The notes: a model not told the origin generated them from the sequence alone. A stretch of DNA of 6,855 bases from Candidatus Avoscillospira stercoripullorum (GCA_018712905.1 DVGD01000269.1:1-6855), one strand, 5' to 3'. Numbered from the stretch's first letter, positions 1-6,792 are shown. Translations and numbers: made by a program.

Positions 1-440
1 TCCAGGGCGGCCTGGGCGGCCATGTAGCCGGCCTCCACGTTGTCCGTGCCGATTCTTGCGTCCACAGACATGGAATCGACATCCGAGTCGATGACCACGA
101 TCTCCACCCCCGCCGCGGCGGCCGCGTCGATGGCCGGGGCGTTTTCGGTGTAGCTGATGGCCGAGAAGACCAGCGCCTGGGCGCCGTCGGCCACGGCCTG
201 TTCGATATAATTGTTCTGCGCCTCGTAGTCCTCCTCGGTCTCGGGGCCGACGATGGTCAAGGCTACATTATATTCCGACGCAGCGGCGGTGGCGCCGGCA
301 AAGACCGACTTCCAGAACTCCGTCTCTGTGGACTTGGCCACCAGCGTCACCTTCCGGGGCACGGCGGAGACCGGCTCCGCGGCACAGCCCACCAGGAGCA
401 GGAGCGAAAGCGCCAGGGCTGCAAGCTTACCGGTTTTCAT
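1..440 (-). CDS. Sugar-binding lipoprotein of an ABC transporter or sensor system, RbsB-like (partial, C-terminus beyond window)
   Basis: The first 146 residues of a periplasmic-binding-protein type 1 (RbsB/LacI-like fold) protein; the rest lies beyond the left edge. The ATG at 440-438 is followed by a lipoprotein signal: basic K2 and K5, a hydrophobic run at residues 6-17, and the lipobox L16-V17-G18-C19. The mature protein should therefore be lipid-anchored at C19 on the outer face of the membrane. Family features seen are the first beta strand (VTLVAKS, 31-37), the FWKSV..GA helix (42-50), the alternating A-D-G-A-Q-A-L-V-F segment (84-92), the IVVIDSD strand (114-120) and GTDN at 131-134. 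Family members bind sugars or related small ligands and deliver them to an ABC permease or to a sensor kinase. The start overlaps the kinase stop by 14 bases, so the two are probably co-translated. The ligand cannot be told from this fragment. Confident on family, not on substrate. Confidence 0.9.
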   Translation of the reverse strand, partial: MKTGKLAALALSLLLLVGCAAEPVSAVPRKVTLVAKSTETEFWKSVFAGATAAASEYNVALTIVGPETEEDYEAQNNYIEQAVADGAQALVFSAISYTENAPAIDAAAAAGVEIVVIDSDVDSMSVDARIGTDNVEAGYMAAQAAL

Positions 441-2145
441 ATTCGCCCTCCTCCCGTACCTGGGGCATCCGAATGGTCACGGTGGTGCCCACATCGGGCT
501 CGGAATCGATGGTGATGCCGTAGCCCTCGCCAAAGTAGATTTTCAGCCGGTCATTGACATTTTTGATGCCGATGCCGGTGTGGTCGCTGCGCTCCTTGCG
601 CAAGATGGCCTGGATCTGCTCCTCCTCCATGCCCACGCCGTTGTCGGCCACGGTAAAGACCACGTCCTGCCCCTCGGCGCGGAGGGTGATGACGATTTCG
701 CCCTCATCCACCAGGCCGTTGATGCCGTGGTAGATGGCGTTTTCGATGATGGGCTGGAGGGTGATCTTGTTACAGAGGAAGTCCAGACAGCTCTCGTCCA
801 CGTCGAATCGGTAGGAGAACTGATTTTTGTACCGGTGCTTCTGGATTTTGAGGTAGCTCTCGGCATGGCGCAGCTCCGAGCGGATGGGGATAAGCTCGTG
901 GCCGCGGCTGATGCTGATGCGGAAGAGCTGCGCCAGGGCGTTGACCATCTGCACGGCCTCGTCGTTGCGCCCCTGCTCGCACATCCACGCAATGGAATCC
1001 AGGGTATTATAGAGGAAGTGGGGGTTGATCTGCGCCTGGAGGGCTTTGAGCTCGGTTTTGCGCAGGTTGATCTCCTCCCGGCGCACCGTCTCCATGAGGT
1101 GCTGGATCTTCACCACCATGTGGCCGAAGGACTCCGAAAGCTCCTGCACCTCCCTGGCGCCGCCCACAGGGGCGTAGGTGAAGGTGCCGGCGTTCTTTTC
1201 AAAGAGACGCATGGCGCTGGAGAGCCCCTTGAGGGGGCGGGACAGGGCACGGGAGATGAAAACGCTGCTGAGAAACGCCGCCAGCAGAATGGCCGCTGCC
1301 GCCAGCGCCAGCAGACGGAAGTTCTCCCAGACATTGGAGGTGACCAGCTCGTCCACATAGCTCACACCCACCACCCGCCAGGGACTGCCCTCCACAGTTT
1401 TGAGCACGTAAATGACGTTATTCTCGCTGTAGGTGCCGTCGGGCAGCGCCGCCAGCGCGGCGGTGTCCTCGCTTTTGAGCTGGGAGTAGATAAGCTGCTG
1501 CTGGGGATGGTAGAGGATGCCGCTCTCGTCCATGAGGAAGCAGTAGCCGTGCTGGCCGATGCCCACGTTGTTGATGTACGAGGAGATGGAGGCAAACCGG
1601 AGATCCAGCGCCACCCACGCCTCCTCCCCGTCGCTCTCCAGCGGCTCGATCATGGTGACCACCCAGGGATACCACCCCGGGAAAATGGATTCCACATGGG
1701 GCTGGGAGATGTAGCCCTCGCCGTACTTGGAAAGCCACTGCCCCTGGAAGGAGAGATTTTGGTAGATGTTCTCCCGGGGCTCATGCTCCAGGGTGCGGCA
1801 GTCCAGGAGATTGCCGGCGCTGTCGTAGGTGGTCACCGCGGCCACGTCGGTGCGGATTAAGAGGAGATCCTCGAAAAACTCCCGGCGGAGCTGATCGTCC
1901 CGGCCGGTCTCCTCCAGGGTATCCTTCACCAGCGTGAGCAGGCCGTCCATGTCCGAGACGTAGCCGGCCACGGTGTTGCTCACCTGCTCCACCGCCTGGC
2001 GGGAGGAGGTCTGCGCCGAGCGCACCAGGGACTGCTGGTAGGTGTTGAGGAAGAGCACCATGGTGAAGATCACCATGCCCAGCACCACGCCGGTGATCAC
2101 CAGCACCAGCACGCCGCTCATGCTCAGCCGTTTGAGCCGCTTCAC
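427..2145 (-). CDS. YesM-type sensor histidine kinase (dCache-like sensor, HAMP, His_kinase, HATPase)
   Basis: A 572-residue membrane sensor kinase of the LytS/YesM class. TM1 is at about residues 11-33. An extracytoplasmic sensor follows (about 35-275), and its G-x-x-G-Y-x-F-L-x-D-x-x-G core with H213-P214 (195-214) resembles a Cache domain. TM2 is at about 277-297 and HAMP at about 298-350. The His_kinase domain has the INPHFLYN motif at 373-380, with H376 as the expected phosphorylated residue. The ATPase domain has an N-box around N469 (QPIIENAIYHG), a DNGVGM box at 501-506 and a second glycine box, GIGIKNVNDR (524-533). All catalytic motifs look intact. The start is a GTG whose first bases overlap the TGA of the response regulator as GTGA; an internal ATG at residue 9 is the alternative but lacks the well-placed ribosome binding site. 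It should phosphorylate the regulator encoded just before it. The adjacent binding lipoprotein may present its ligand. The stimulus is unknown. Confidence 0.95.
   Translation of the reverse strand: MKRLKRLSMSGVLVLVITGVVLGMVIFTMVLFLNTYQQSLVRSAQTSSRQAVEQVSNTVAGYVSDMDGLLTLVKDTLEETGRDDQLRREFFEDLLLIRTDVAAVTTYDSAGNLLDCRTLEHEPRENIYQNLSFQGQWLSKYGEGYISQPHVESIFPGWYPWVVTMIEPLESDGEEAWVALDLRFASISSYINNVGIGQHGYCFLMDESGILYHPQQQLIYSQLKSEDTAALAALPDGTYSENNVIYVLKTVEGSPWRVVGVSYVDELVTSNVWENFRLLALAAAAILLAAFLSSVFISRALSRPLKGLSSAMRLFEKNAGTFTYAPVGGAREVQELSESFGHMVVKIQHLMETVRREEINLRKTELKALQAQINPHFLYNTLDSIAWMCEQGRNDEAVQMVNALAQLFRISISRGHELIPIRSELRHAESYLKIQKHRYKNQFSYRFDVDESCLDFLCNKITLQPIIENAIYHGINGLVDEGEIVITLRAEGQDVVFTVADNGVGMEEEQIQAILRKERSDHTGIGIKNVNDRLKIYFGEGYGITIDSEPDVGTTVTIRMPQVREEGEYENR
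447..451 (-). promoter_or_regulatory. Ribosome binding site of the sugar-binding lipoprotein gene
   Basis: On the minus strand a GGAGG core, within the purine-rich run GGGAGGAGGG (446-455), lies 6 bases before the ATG at 440-438. It sits inside the 3' end of the kinase gene and supports the chosen start despite the 14-base overlap. Confidence 0.75.
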
Positions 2146-3698
2146 GTCCCGCTCCTCCCCTCGCTGCGGCGCAGCCCCACCGGGGAGACGCCGAAATACT
2201 TCTTAAAGCAGTAGCTGAAATAGTGCTGGTCGGAGTAGCCGCACTTCTTGGCCACCTCCAGAATCTTGAGGTTGGTGGTCTTCAAAAGCTCCTCGGCCAC
2301 CTCCATGCGCTTTTTGATGAGGAGGTTGATAAAGGTGTCCCCGGCGTACTTCTTCATGTTGGCGCTGAGGTAGTTGGGGCTCACGTGGAGCCGCTCGCTG
2401 ACCGTGCTCAAAGAGAGCGTCTCGTCCATATAGTTGCGGTTGATGTCCTCGAGGGCTTTGTCGCACAGAAGGCTCACGCCGTCCCGGCGCTGCCCGGCCA
2501 GCATTTCCCGGGCGGTCTGGCAGAGCTGGAGGATCCGCCGCCAGCACTCCTGCGCCGGCAGCTGGGAGAAGGGCTCCCGTTCCAGGTGGCAGCGGCAGCG
2601 GATGTCCTGAATCTGCTCCGCCGTCACCGCCCCGGAGAGCACCCGAAACACCGTGGCCATGGTCTGGATCATCACCAGATCCCCGGCATCCCGCCCCAGC
2701 TCCAAAAGGCAGCCGTCTAACTCGCTTTTGCTCCCGCTGCGCAGGAGCCCTTCGAGCTTTTCGTCCAGGGCGCCCAGATCCAGCTTTTCCCCGGCGCCGT
2801 CCCCGGCCTGGGGCACCCGGCGGATTCCATCGGTACCCGGGGGCGAGAAGCGCAATGCGTCCACCGCCTCGCGGCAGGCGCCGTGGCACCCGCTCCAGCG
2901 GTCAAAGGGGCGGGAAACCCCCGTGGCGCAGCTGAGCCCCCACACCCGACTCACCGCCTGCCCCAGTTCGTCCAGCGCCAGGGGCAGCCGGGAGAAGTCC
3001 TCCGGGGAGGCAAACAGCGTCAAAATCTGCCGCCCGGCGCAGACGCTGCGGGCGGGATAGTACGAAGAGAGGATGAGATCCACCGCCCCCGCCTGCTCCA
3101 TAGTGGGCGTCTGCGCCCCGATCCGGCTGGCGAGTACCAGGAACTTCGGCTCACGCAGGTCGGGGAAGAGCTCCAGCGCCTTGCCCGTGGCTGAGAGCGC
3201 CTCCTCGGAGAGCTCCTGCTCGTCGGTGAAGTCGTCCAAAAGCAGCGGCAGAAGGAAGCTCTCCCACCCCGGCCGGCTGCTGCGGGGCTTTAACAGGGAC
3301 TGATAGTGGCGGCTGATCTTCTCGCGAATCTCCACAAGCGCCTGGGTGAGGTCGGCCATGCCGATGGGCTTGAGGAGATAGCTCACCACATTATAGTCAA
3401 TGGCCTTTTGGGCATATTCAAAGTCGTCGTAGCCGCTCAAAAAGGCGATGTGGGTCATGGGACGCAGCTCCCGCACCTGCCGCGCCAGCTCCAGCCCCGA
3501 GATAAAGGGCATGCGGATGTCGCTCAGAAGAAGATCCGGCTGGAGCTGCTCCACCAGCTGCAAGGCGTCCGAGCCGTTGCCGGCACTGCCCACCAGGCGA
3601 AAGCCGATGTCCTCCCAGCGGATCATCTGGCACACGGCCTCCCGAAGCTCCGTCTCGTCGTCGGCCACCACCACGGTATAGCGTTCTTTTTCGTTCAC
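2142..3698 (-). CDS. YesN-type response regulator with AraC-family DNA-binding domain
   Basis: A 518-residue cytoplasmic transcription factor. The N-terminal receiver domain (about 6-125) has the acidic pair D13-D14, phospho-acceptor D60 in the LLLSDIRMP motif, S88 in FLSGYDD, and K110 followed by P111, so it should be phosphorylatable. A long poorly conserved middle follows (about 140-400). Its ATGVSRPFDRW..CREAVDAL stretch (258-282) resembles the degenerate GGDEF-like linker found in many YesN proteins; that assignment is an inference. The C-terminal AraC double helix-turn-helix spans about 411-512, with LSTVSERLHVSPNYLS in the first HTH and ILEVAKKCGYSDQHYFSYCFKK (479-500) in the second. 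The start is GTG, sharing a GTGA overlap with the stop of the ATPase gene; the kinase gene begins in the same way at its end. It is the obvious partner of that kinase. Its targets are unknown but often include the adjacent transport genes in this family. Confidence 0.96.
   Translation of the reverse strand: MNEKERYTVVVADDETELREAVCQMIRWEDIGFRLVGSAGNGSDALQLVEQLQPDLLLSDIRMPFISGLELARQVRELRPMTHIAFLSGYDDFEYAQKAIDYNVVSYLLKPIGMADLTQALVEIREKISRHYQSLLKPRSSRPGWESFLLPLLLDDFTDEQELSEEALSATGKALELFPDLREPKFLVLASRIGAQTPTMEQAGAVDLILSSYYPARSVCAGRQILTLFASPEDFSRLPLALDELGQAVSRVWGLSCATGVSRPFDRWSGCHGACREAVDALRFSPPGTDGIRRVPQAGDGAGEKLDLGALDEKLEGLLRSGSKSELDGCLLELGRDAGDLVMIQTMATVFRVLSGAVTAEQIQDIRCRCHLEREPFSQLPAQECWRRILQLCQTAREMLAGQRRDGVSLLCDKALEDINRNYMDETLSLSTVSERLHVSPNYLSANMKKYAGDTFINLLIKKRMEVAEELLKTTNLKILEVAKKCGYSDQHYFSYCFKKYFGVSPVGLRRSEGRSGT
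2152..2156 (-). promoter_or_regulatory. Ribosome binding site of the histidine kinase gene
   Basis: On the minus strand AGGAG, within GGGGAGGAG (2152-2160), lies 6 bases before the GTG at 2145-2143. It favours the GTG over the ATG eight codons downstream. It lies within the last codons of the response regulator gene, so translation of the two is probably coupled. Confidence 0.75.
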
Positions 3699-5575
3699 GA
3701 GGATTCCTCCAGCTTCCGGCAGGAGAAGAGCAGAATCTGCCGTCCTTCCCGCCTGAGTTGTTGAAGTGCTGCCGCCGTTCTGCCGCCGTCAAAGGTCAAA
3801 AGGGCGTCGTCCAGGATGAGCGGCGCCGCCGGGGGCAGCAAAAGCCCCGTGAGCGCCAGGCGAAGAGAGAGCCACACCTGGTCGGCGGTGCCGCGGCTGA
3901 GCTGCTCCAGGGGGCGCTGGAGCCCGCTGGAGCGCTCGCGCGCCGTGAGTACCTGGCCATCCTGGAGCACCAGGCCGTCGAATTGCCCGCCGGTGAGGGC
4001 GGATAAGTACCGCCCCGCCGGGGCGGTGAGCCGGGGGCCGTAGGCCTCGGTCAGAGTTTGCGCCGCCGTTGCGAGGGCATTCATAGCCAAGGTCAGCGCC
4101 CGCTCCCGCTTTTGCAGCGCCGTCCGGGTGTCCTCCAGCGCCTGGAGCTTCGCCGAAAGGGCGTCGGGATCTCCCAGCGCCGCGGCCTGGCGGGAAAGCG
4201 TCTCGGCCTGGGCGCGGAGGGCGTCCAGGGGTTCGGCGCCTTCCCCGTCCCGGCGGCGTTCCGCCGCCGAAAGCGCTGCCTGGGCGCGCGCCAGTGCCTG
4301 TTGCCGCGCCAGGGCTTGGGCAATGGCCGTGCGCGCCTGGGAAGTCGTTTCCGTCTCGGGCGCGAAGGCGCGCACCTCCTCCAAGAGCACTTCCTCCTCC
4401 CAGTCTCGGAGGAGGGCGTCGCGGCAGGCCACGGCCTGGGGCAAAAGCGCCGCCGGGTCGTCCACCTGCCACTCTTTTAAGATGGCCTGGCGCGCCTTTT
4501 GGCTCTTCCGGCGGCGCACCAGGGCGCCCGCGCCCCACGCAAGGAGGCACAGCGCCGCTATGCCGGCTCCAGCCGCGATCACAGGCTTTTGGGCAGCCAG
4601 CAGCGCCGCCGCCACCGCCAGCACCAATGCGCCGCCGCCCAGGGGAAGCCCCCAGCGGGGCAGGGGCGCGCGAAGGGTCTCCAGCGCCTGCTCCGCCGCC
4701 GGGAGAAGCGCCTCGGGACGCTTTCCCCGGCAGGCCGGGGGCAGCGACGCCCCGCCGCCGGGCAGGCGCGCCGCCTGGGCGTCCTGCTTCAGAAGCGTCT
4801 CCAGGGGCGGATCGTGTTCCGCAGCCTGAGCTGCCGCCCGCGCCGCGGTGCGCGCCGCGGCGATCTCGCGCTCCAGCGCCGCCCGGCGAAGCTTCGCTCT
4901 TTCCTCGGCCTGCTCCAAGGCTTGTACGCCTTTGCGCTGCGCCGCAGCGGCGGCCTCGGCGCGGCTGAGCGCCGCCCTGGTGCGGGAAATGGCCGCCTCG
5001 GTCTCGGGCAGGAGGCCGGTGTTATGGTAGCGGCAGCGGTTTTTCCAGGCTTTGAGCGTCTCGGCGGCCGCCCGGGCGCTGTCGCTCTCCCGCCCGGTGG
5101 CCGCCAGGTTTTGAAGCCGCTGGAGCAGCGCCTGATCCGCCGTGACGCTAAGGTCGCCGCCGATCATGGCCGTGCGCAAAAAGACCTCCCGCTCCACGCC
5201 CCAGAGTACTTGTCCGCAGTTGTCCCCGGTGAGCCCCGCCACGGCCTGCCCCGTCACCGGGTCGTAGGCGCGGAAGGTGTCCATGGGTCTTGCGGCGCTG
5301 GTGCGTTCTAAGATGATTTCCCGCGTCTCCAGCTTCAGGTGCACGATGCCCGCCATGGGCTTGCCGCTCCAGGGCGCAAATTGCAGGCGCACCGGCAGCC
5401 TGCCCCGGCTCTTGCGGGCAGCGGGATCCACGCCGTAGAACATGGCCGTGAGGAAGGCCGCCCAGGTGCTCTTGCCCGCGCCGTTGGGAAGGACGAGGCA
5501 GTTGAGTCCGTCGGAAAGCTCCAGCACCGCGCCGTCCAGGCAGCCGAAGGTGGCCTGCATGCGCAAAATCACCAT
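3695..5575 (-). CDS. Compact SbcC/YhaN-like coiled-coil ATPase with a central transmembrane hairpin
   Basis: A 626-residue SMC/Rad50-type ATPase, expected partner of the nuclease encoded just before it. The N-terminal half of the ATPase has Walker A as NGAGKST (31-37). The C-terminal half has a signature-like LSRGTADQ (559-566) and Walker B LILDD (586-590). Between them are alanine-rich coiled-coil arms (about 190-255 and 410-505). The arms flank two adjacent hydrophobic segments (about 311-328 and 331-353), followed by RRRK, which read as a membrane hairpin. No CxxC zinc hook is present. SbcC and YhaN proteins are about 950-1050 residues, so the arms here are much shorter. Two deviations are L29 in place of the first Walker A glycine, and R620 in FSCRK where ABC-type ATPases usually carry the switch histidine. 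The ATG overlaps the nuclease stop (ATGGTGA), with GGAGG 8 bases upstream; the second codon, GTG, is a less well-spaced alternative. The SbcC-like role is inferred from domain order and neighbour. Confidence 0.9.
   Translation of the reverse strand: MVILRMQATFGCLDGAVLELSDGLNCLVLPNGAGKSTWAAFLTAMFYGVDPAARKSRGRLPVRLQFAPWSGKPMAGIVHLKLETREIILERTSAARPMDTFRAYDPVTGQAVAGLTGDNCGQVLWGVEREVFLRTAMIGGDLSVTADQALLQRLQNLAATGRESDSARAAAETLKAWKNRCRYHNTGLLPETEAAISRTRAALSRAEAAAAAQRKGVQALEQAEERAKLRRAALEREIAAARTAARAAAQAAEHDPPLETLLKQDAQAARLPGGGASLPPACRGKRPEALLPAAEQALETLRAPLPRWGLPLGGGALVLAVAAALLAAQKPVIAAGAGIAALCLLAWGAGALVRRRKSQKARQAILKEWQVDDPAALLPQAVACRDALLRDWEEEVLLEEVRAFAPETETTSQARTAIAQALARQQALARAQAALSAAERRRDGEGAEPLDALRAQAETLSRQAAALGDPDALSAKLQALEDTRTALQKRERALTLAMNALATAAQTLTEAYGPRLTAPAGRYLSALTGGQFDGLVLQDGQVLTARERSSGLQRPLEQLSRGTADQVWLSLRLALTGLLLPPAAPLILDDALLTFDGGRTAAALQQLRREGRQILLFSCRKLEESS
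3706..3710 (-). promoter_or_regulatory. Ribosome binding site of the response regulator gene
   Basis: A GGAGG on the minus strand lies 7 bases before the GTG at 3698-3696. It is embedded in the last codons of the ATPase gene (the Leu-Glu-Glu-Ser-Ser end) and supports both the GTG start and coupling across this junction. Confidence 0.75.
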
Positions 5576-6621
5576 GGCGCGTCCCTCCCCTCCAGCGCCG
5601 CGAGGAGGTACTTGGCCGCTTCGGCGGCGTCGGGATCTCCGGCGGCAAAGGCTTCGCGGAGCTGCGAAAGCGCCATGCCCCGGAGGCTTCCCGTGCCGGC
5701 CTCGTCCCAGAGCGCCTGGGGCGGCACGGTCTCATCCACCAGAAGAAGCGATCCGCACCGGCCTTGGAGTGCCGCGCGGATTTGAGAGAGATCCACCCCG
5801 GGTGATTCCCCGGTGAGGGTCAGGCGCACCACGTCCTCCTGGGAGACTTCCGCCAGCGCCGCCCATGCGGCGGCCACGGGGTCGTCCCCCGCCGCCGCCG
5901 AGCGTTCATAATACTTTGGCCCCGGCAGGGGCAGGAGCTCAGCCGCGCAGTCTCTGTCCTCGGTAAGGGTCACGGAAAAGACGCCGTGGACGCCGGTCTC
6001 GTCAAAGCCCCGCCCCATGGCCACCCCCGGCCAGCCGTACCAGGTCTTCCCGGCGCGAAGGGGCATTTGCGTTTTGTGGATGTGCCCCAGCGCCAGGTAA
6101 TGTAGGCCGCTTGCGGCGATGTCCGCAGGCCGGAAGGCGCTGCCGTAGACCGGGTCGCCGTGGAGGACGCCCAGCTCCAAGGGGTATTCCCGCTGTACGC
6201 TGCCCAGCGCCGCCTCCTCATGGGGGCTTTGGAACGCCGCGCCCCAGATCCGCACGGAGATGTCCGGCAGGGGGAAAGACGACCAGGCGCCGGAGAAAAC
6301 ATGCACATTTCCCGGCCAGGGAAACTGCTGCCAGGGAGAGAGGGGGGAGAAATAGTCGTGGTTGCCCGGGGCGATGAACACCGGCACGGCGCTCTCCTCC
6401 AGCCCCTGCTGCAAGGCCTCCACGCTCTCGGGGGTCACGCGCCCGGAATCGAAGAGATCCCCGGCCAGGAGCACCAGGTCGCAGTTTTCCCGTTTGCAAA
6501 GCGCCGCCAGCTCCAGGGGAAGCCGCCGCTGGAGGCGCCGCCGCGCCTGCGCCGCCTCTGGCGTCAGGCCGGCGAAGGGAGAATCCAGGTGAAAATCAGC
6601 ACCGTGGAGCAGCTTAAGCAC
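5569..6621 (-). CDS. SbcD/YhaO-like DNA exonuclease subunit (calcineurin-like metallophosphoesterase)
   Basis: A 350-residue metallophosphoesterase of the SbcD/Mre11/YhaO group, nucleases that cut DNA ends or hairpins using two metal ions together with an SbcC-like ATPase. All expected metal-ligand motifs are present: D9 and H11 (GADFHLD), G54-D55 (AGDLFD), G86-N87-H88-D89, H154 (VLHGD) and G179-H180-I181-H182. The N-terminal 220 residues form the catalytic domain. The C-terminal 130 residues are less conserved and would form the capping and ATPase-contact region. E. coli SbcD is about 400 residues, so this is slightly short but complete. The start is a GTG at 6621-6619 because the protein then begins LKLLHGADFH, as is usual in this family, and a near-perfect ribosome binding site precedes it. 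An in-frame ATG 63 bases upstream would add a tail running into the repeat region and is unlikely. It ends overlapping the ATPase start. Confidence 0.95.
   Translation of the reverse strand: MLKLLHGADFHLDSPFAGLTPEAAQARRRLQRRLPLELAALCKRENCDLVLLAGDLFDSGRVTPESVEALQQGLEESAVPVFIAPGNHDYFSPLSPWQQFPWPGNVHVFSGAWSSFPLPDISVRIWGAAFQSPHEEAALGSVQREYPLELGVLHGDPVYGSAFRPADIAASGLHYLALGHIHKTQMPLRAGKTWYGWPGVAMGRGFDETGVHGVFSVTLTEDRDCAAELLPLPGPKYYERSAAAGDDPVAAAWAALAEVSQEDVVRLTLTGESPGVDLSQIRAALQGRCGSLLLVDETVPPQALWDEAGTGSLRGMALSQLREAFAAGDPDAAEAAKYLLAALEGRDAPW
5583..5589 (-). promoter_or_regulatory. Ribosome binding site of the ATPase gene
   Basis: On the minus strand GGGAGGG lies 7 bases before the ATG at 5575-5573. 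The spacing fits this ATG better than the GTG codon immediately after it, which would form a GTGA overlap with the nuclease stop. Confidence 0.65.
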
Positions 6622-6628
6622 GAAACAG

Positions 6629-6636
6629 CCTCCTTT
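6629..6636 (-). promoter_or_regulatory. Ribosome binding site deciding the GTG start of the nuclease gene
   Basis: AAAGGAGG on the minus strand, ending 7 bases before the GTG at 6621-6619. This is close to a perfect Shine-Dalgarno match and is the main reason for preferring this GTG over the ATG at 6684-6682, which lies inside a hairpin repeat. Confidence 0.85.
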
Positions 6637-6664
6637 GCGTGGATATCGGGTGCGGCGGAACCTT

Positions 6665-6696
6665 GTAGGGGTCGATGCCCTCATCGACCCGTGCCG
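6665..6696 (+). repeat. Hairpin repeat unit A (GTAGGGG ... CCCGTGCCG)
   Basis: GTAGGGG (6665-6671) opens a perfect 9-base-pair hairpin. The arms are GGGTCGATG (6669-6677) and CATCGACCC (6682-6690), with the loop CCCT. The unit ends in CCCGTGCCG (6688-6696). The same opening and closing sequences flank a different stem in unit B. It lies just upstream of the nuclease gene and has no T-run, so it does not look like a standard intrinsic terminator in either direction. Confidence 0.85.
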
Positions 6697-6700
6697 CGAA

Positions 6701-6740
6701 GCGGCCTAAAGGCCGCCGGGCGGCAGATTGCCGCCCCTAC
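6701..6740 (-). repeat. Hairpin repeat unit C, inverted relative to A and B, with an adjoining small hairpin
   Basis: Read on the minus strand, GTAGGGG (6740-6734) begins an 8-base-pair hairpin whose arms lie at 6729-6736 and 6718-6725 (GGGCGGCA paired with TGCCGCCC, loop of 3). A second stem at 6701-6716 follows (GCGGCC, four-base loop, GGCCGC), and it matches the stem of unit B apart from one base in the loop. An alternative small stem, 6693-6697 with 6701-6705, overlaps it. Confidence 0.8.
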
Positions 6741-6760
6741 GGGCACGCTCCCGGTTTTGC

Positions 6761-6792
6761 CGTAGGGGCGGCCTTTATGGCCGCCCGTGCCG
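6761..6792 (+). repeat. Hairpin repeat unit B (GTAGGGG ... CCCGTGCCG)
   Basis: GTAGGGG (6762-6768) leads into an 8-base-pair hairpin. The arms are GGGCGGCC (6766-6773) and GGCCGCCC (6779-6786), with the loop TTTAT, followed by CCCGTGCCG (6784-6792). Flanks are identical to unit A while the stem sequence differs but stays paired. Bases 6760-6772 also form a perfect 13-base inverted repeat with 6730-6742 of unit C (17-base loop), an alternative fold to the individual hairpins. Confidence 0.85.

Noticed and set aside
253..1860. Open frame of 535 codons on the plus strand, antisense to the histidine kinase gene
   Set aside because: It mirrors an intact kinase gene with clear catalytic motifs, no ribosome binding site was identified for it, and its protein shows no recognisable domain. 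Long antisense frames are expected in GC-rich codon-biased DNA.
4294..5311. Plus-strand open frames of 224-270 codons opposite the ATPase gene
   Set aside because: Their translations are low-complexity and rich in P, A, R and G, typical of shadows opposite an alanine-rich coiled-coil gene. The minus-strand frame carries Walker A, signature and Walker B motifs.
6622..6684. N-terminal extension of the nuclease from the ATG at 6684-6682
   Set aside because: The extra 21 residues are arginine-rich and unlike the family, the ATG lies in a hairpin repeat, and the GTG at 6621 has an AAAGGAGG seven bases upstream and gives the family-typical N-terminus.
6622..6760. Promoter for the five-gene operon
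   Set aside because: No convincing -35/-10 pair was seen on the minus strand; the space is mostly hairpin repeats, and the start of transcription may lie beyond the window.
6665..6792. Intrinsic terminator(s) in the hairpin cluster
   Set aside because: The stems are strong and GC-rich, but no T-run follows on either strand; the repeated conserved flanks fit a repeat family better.
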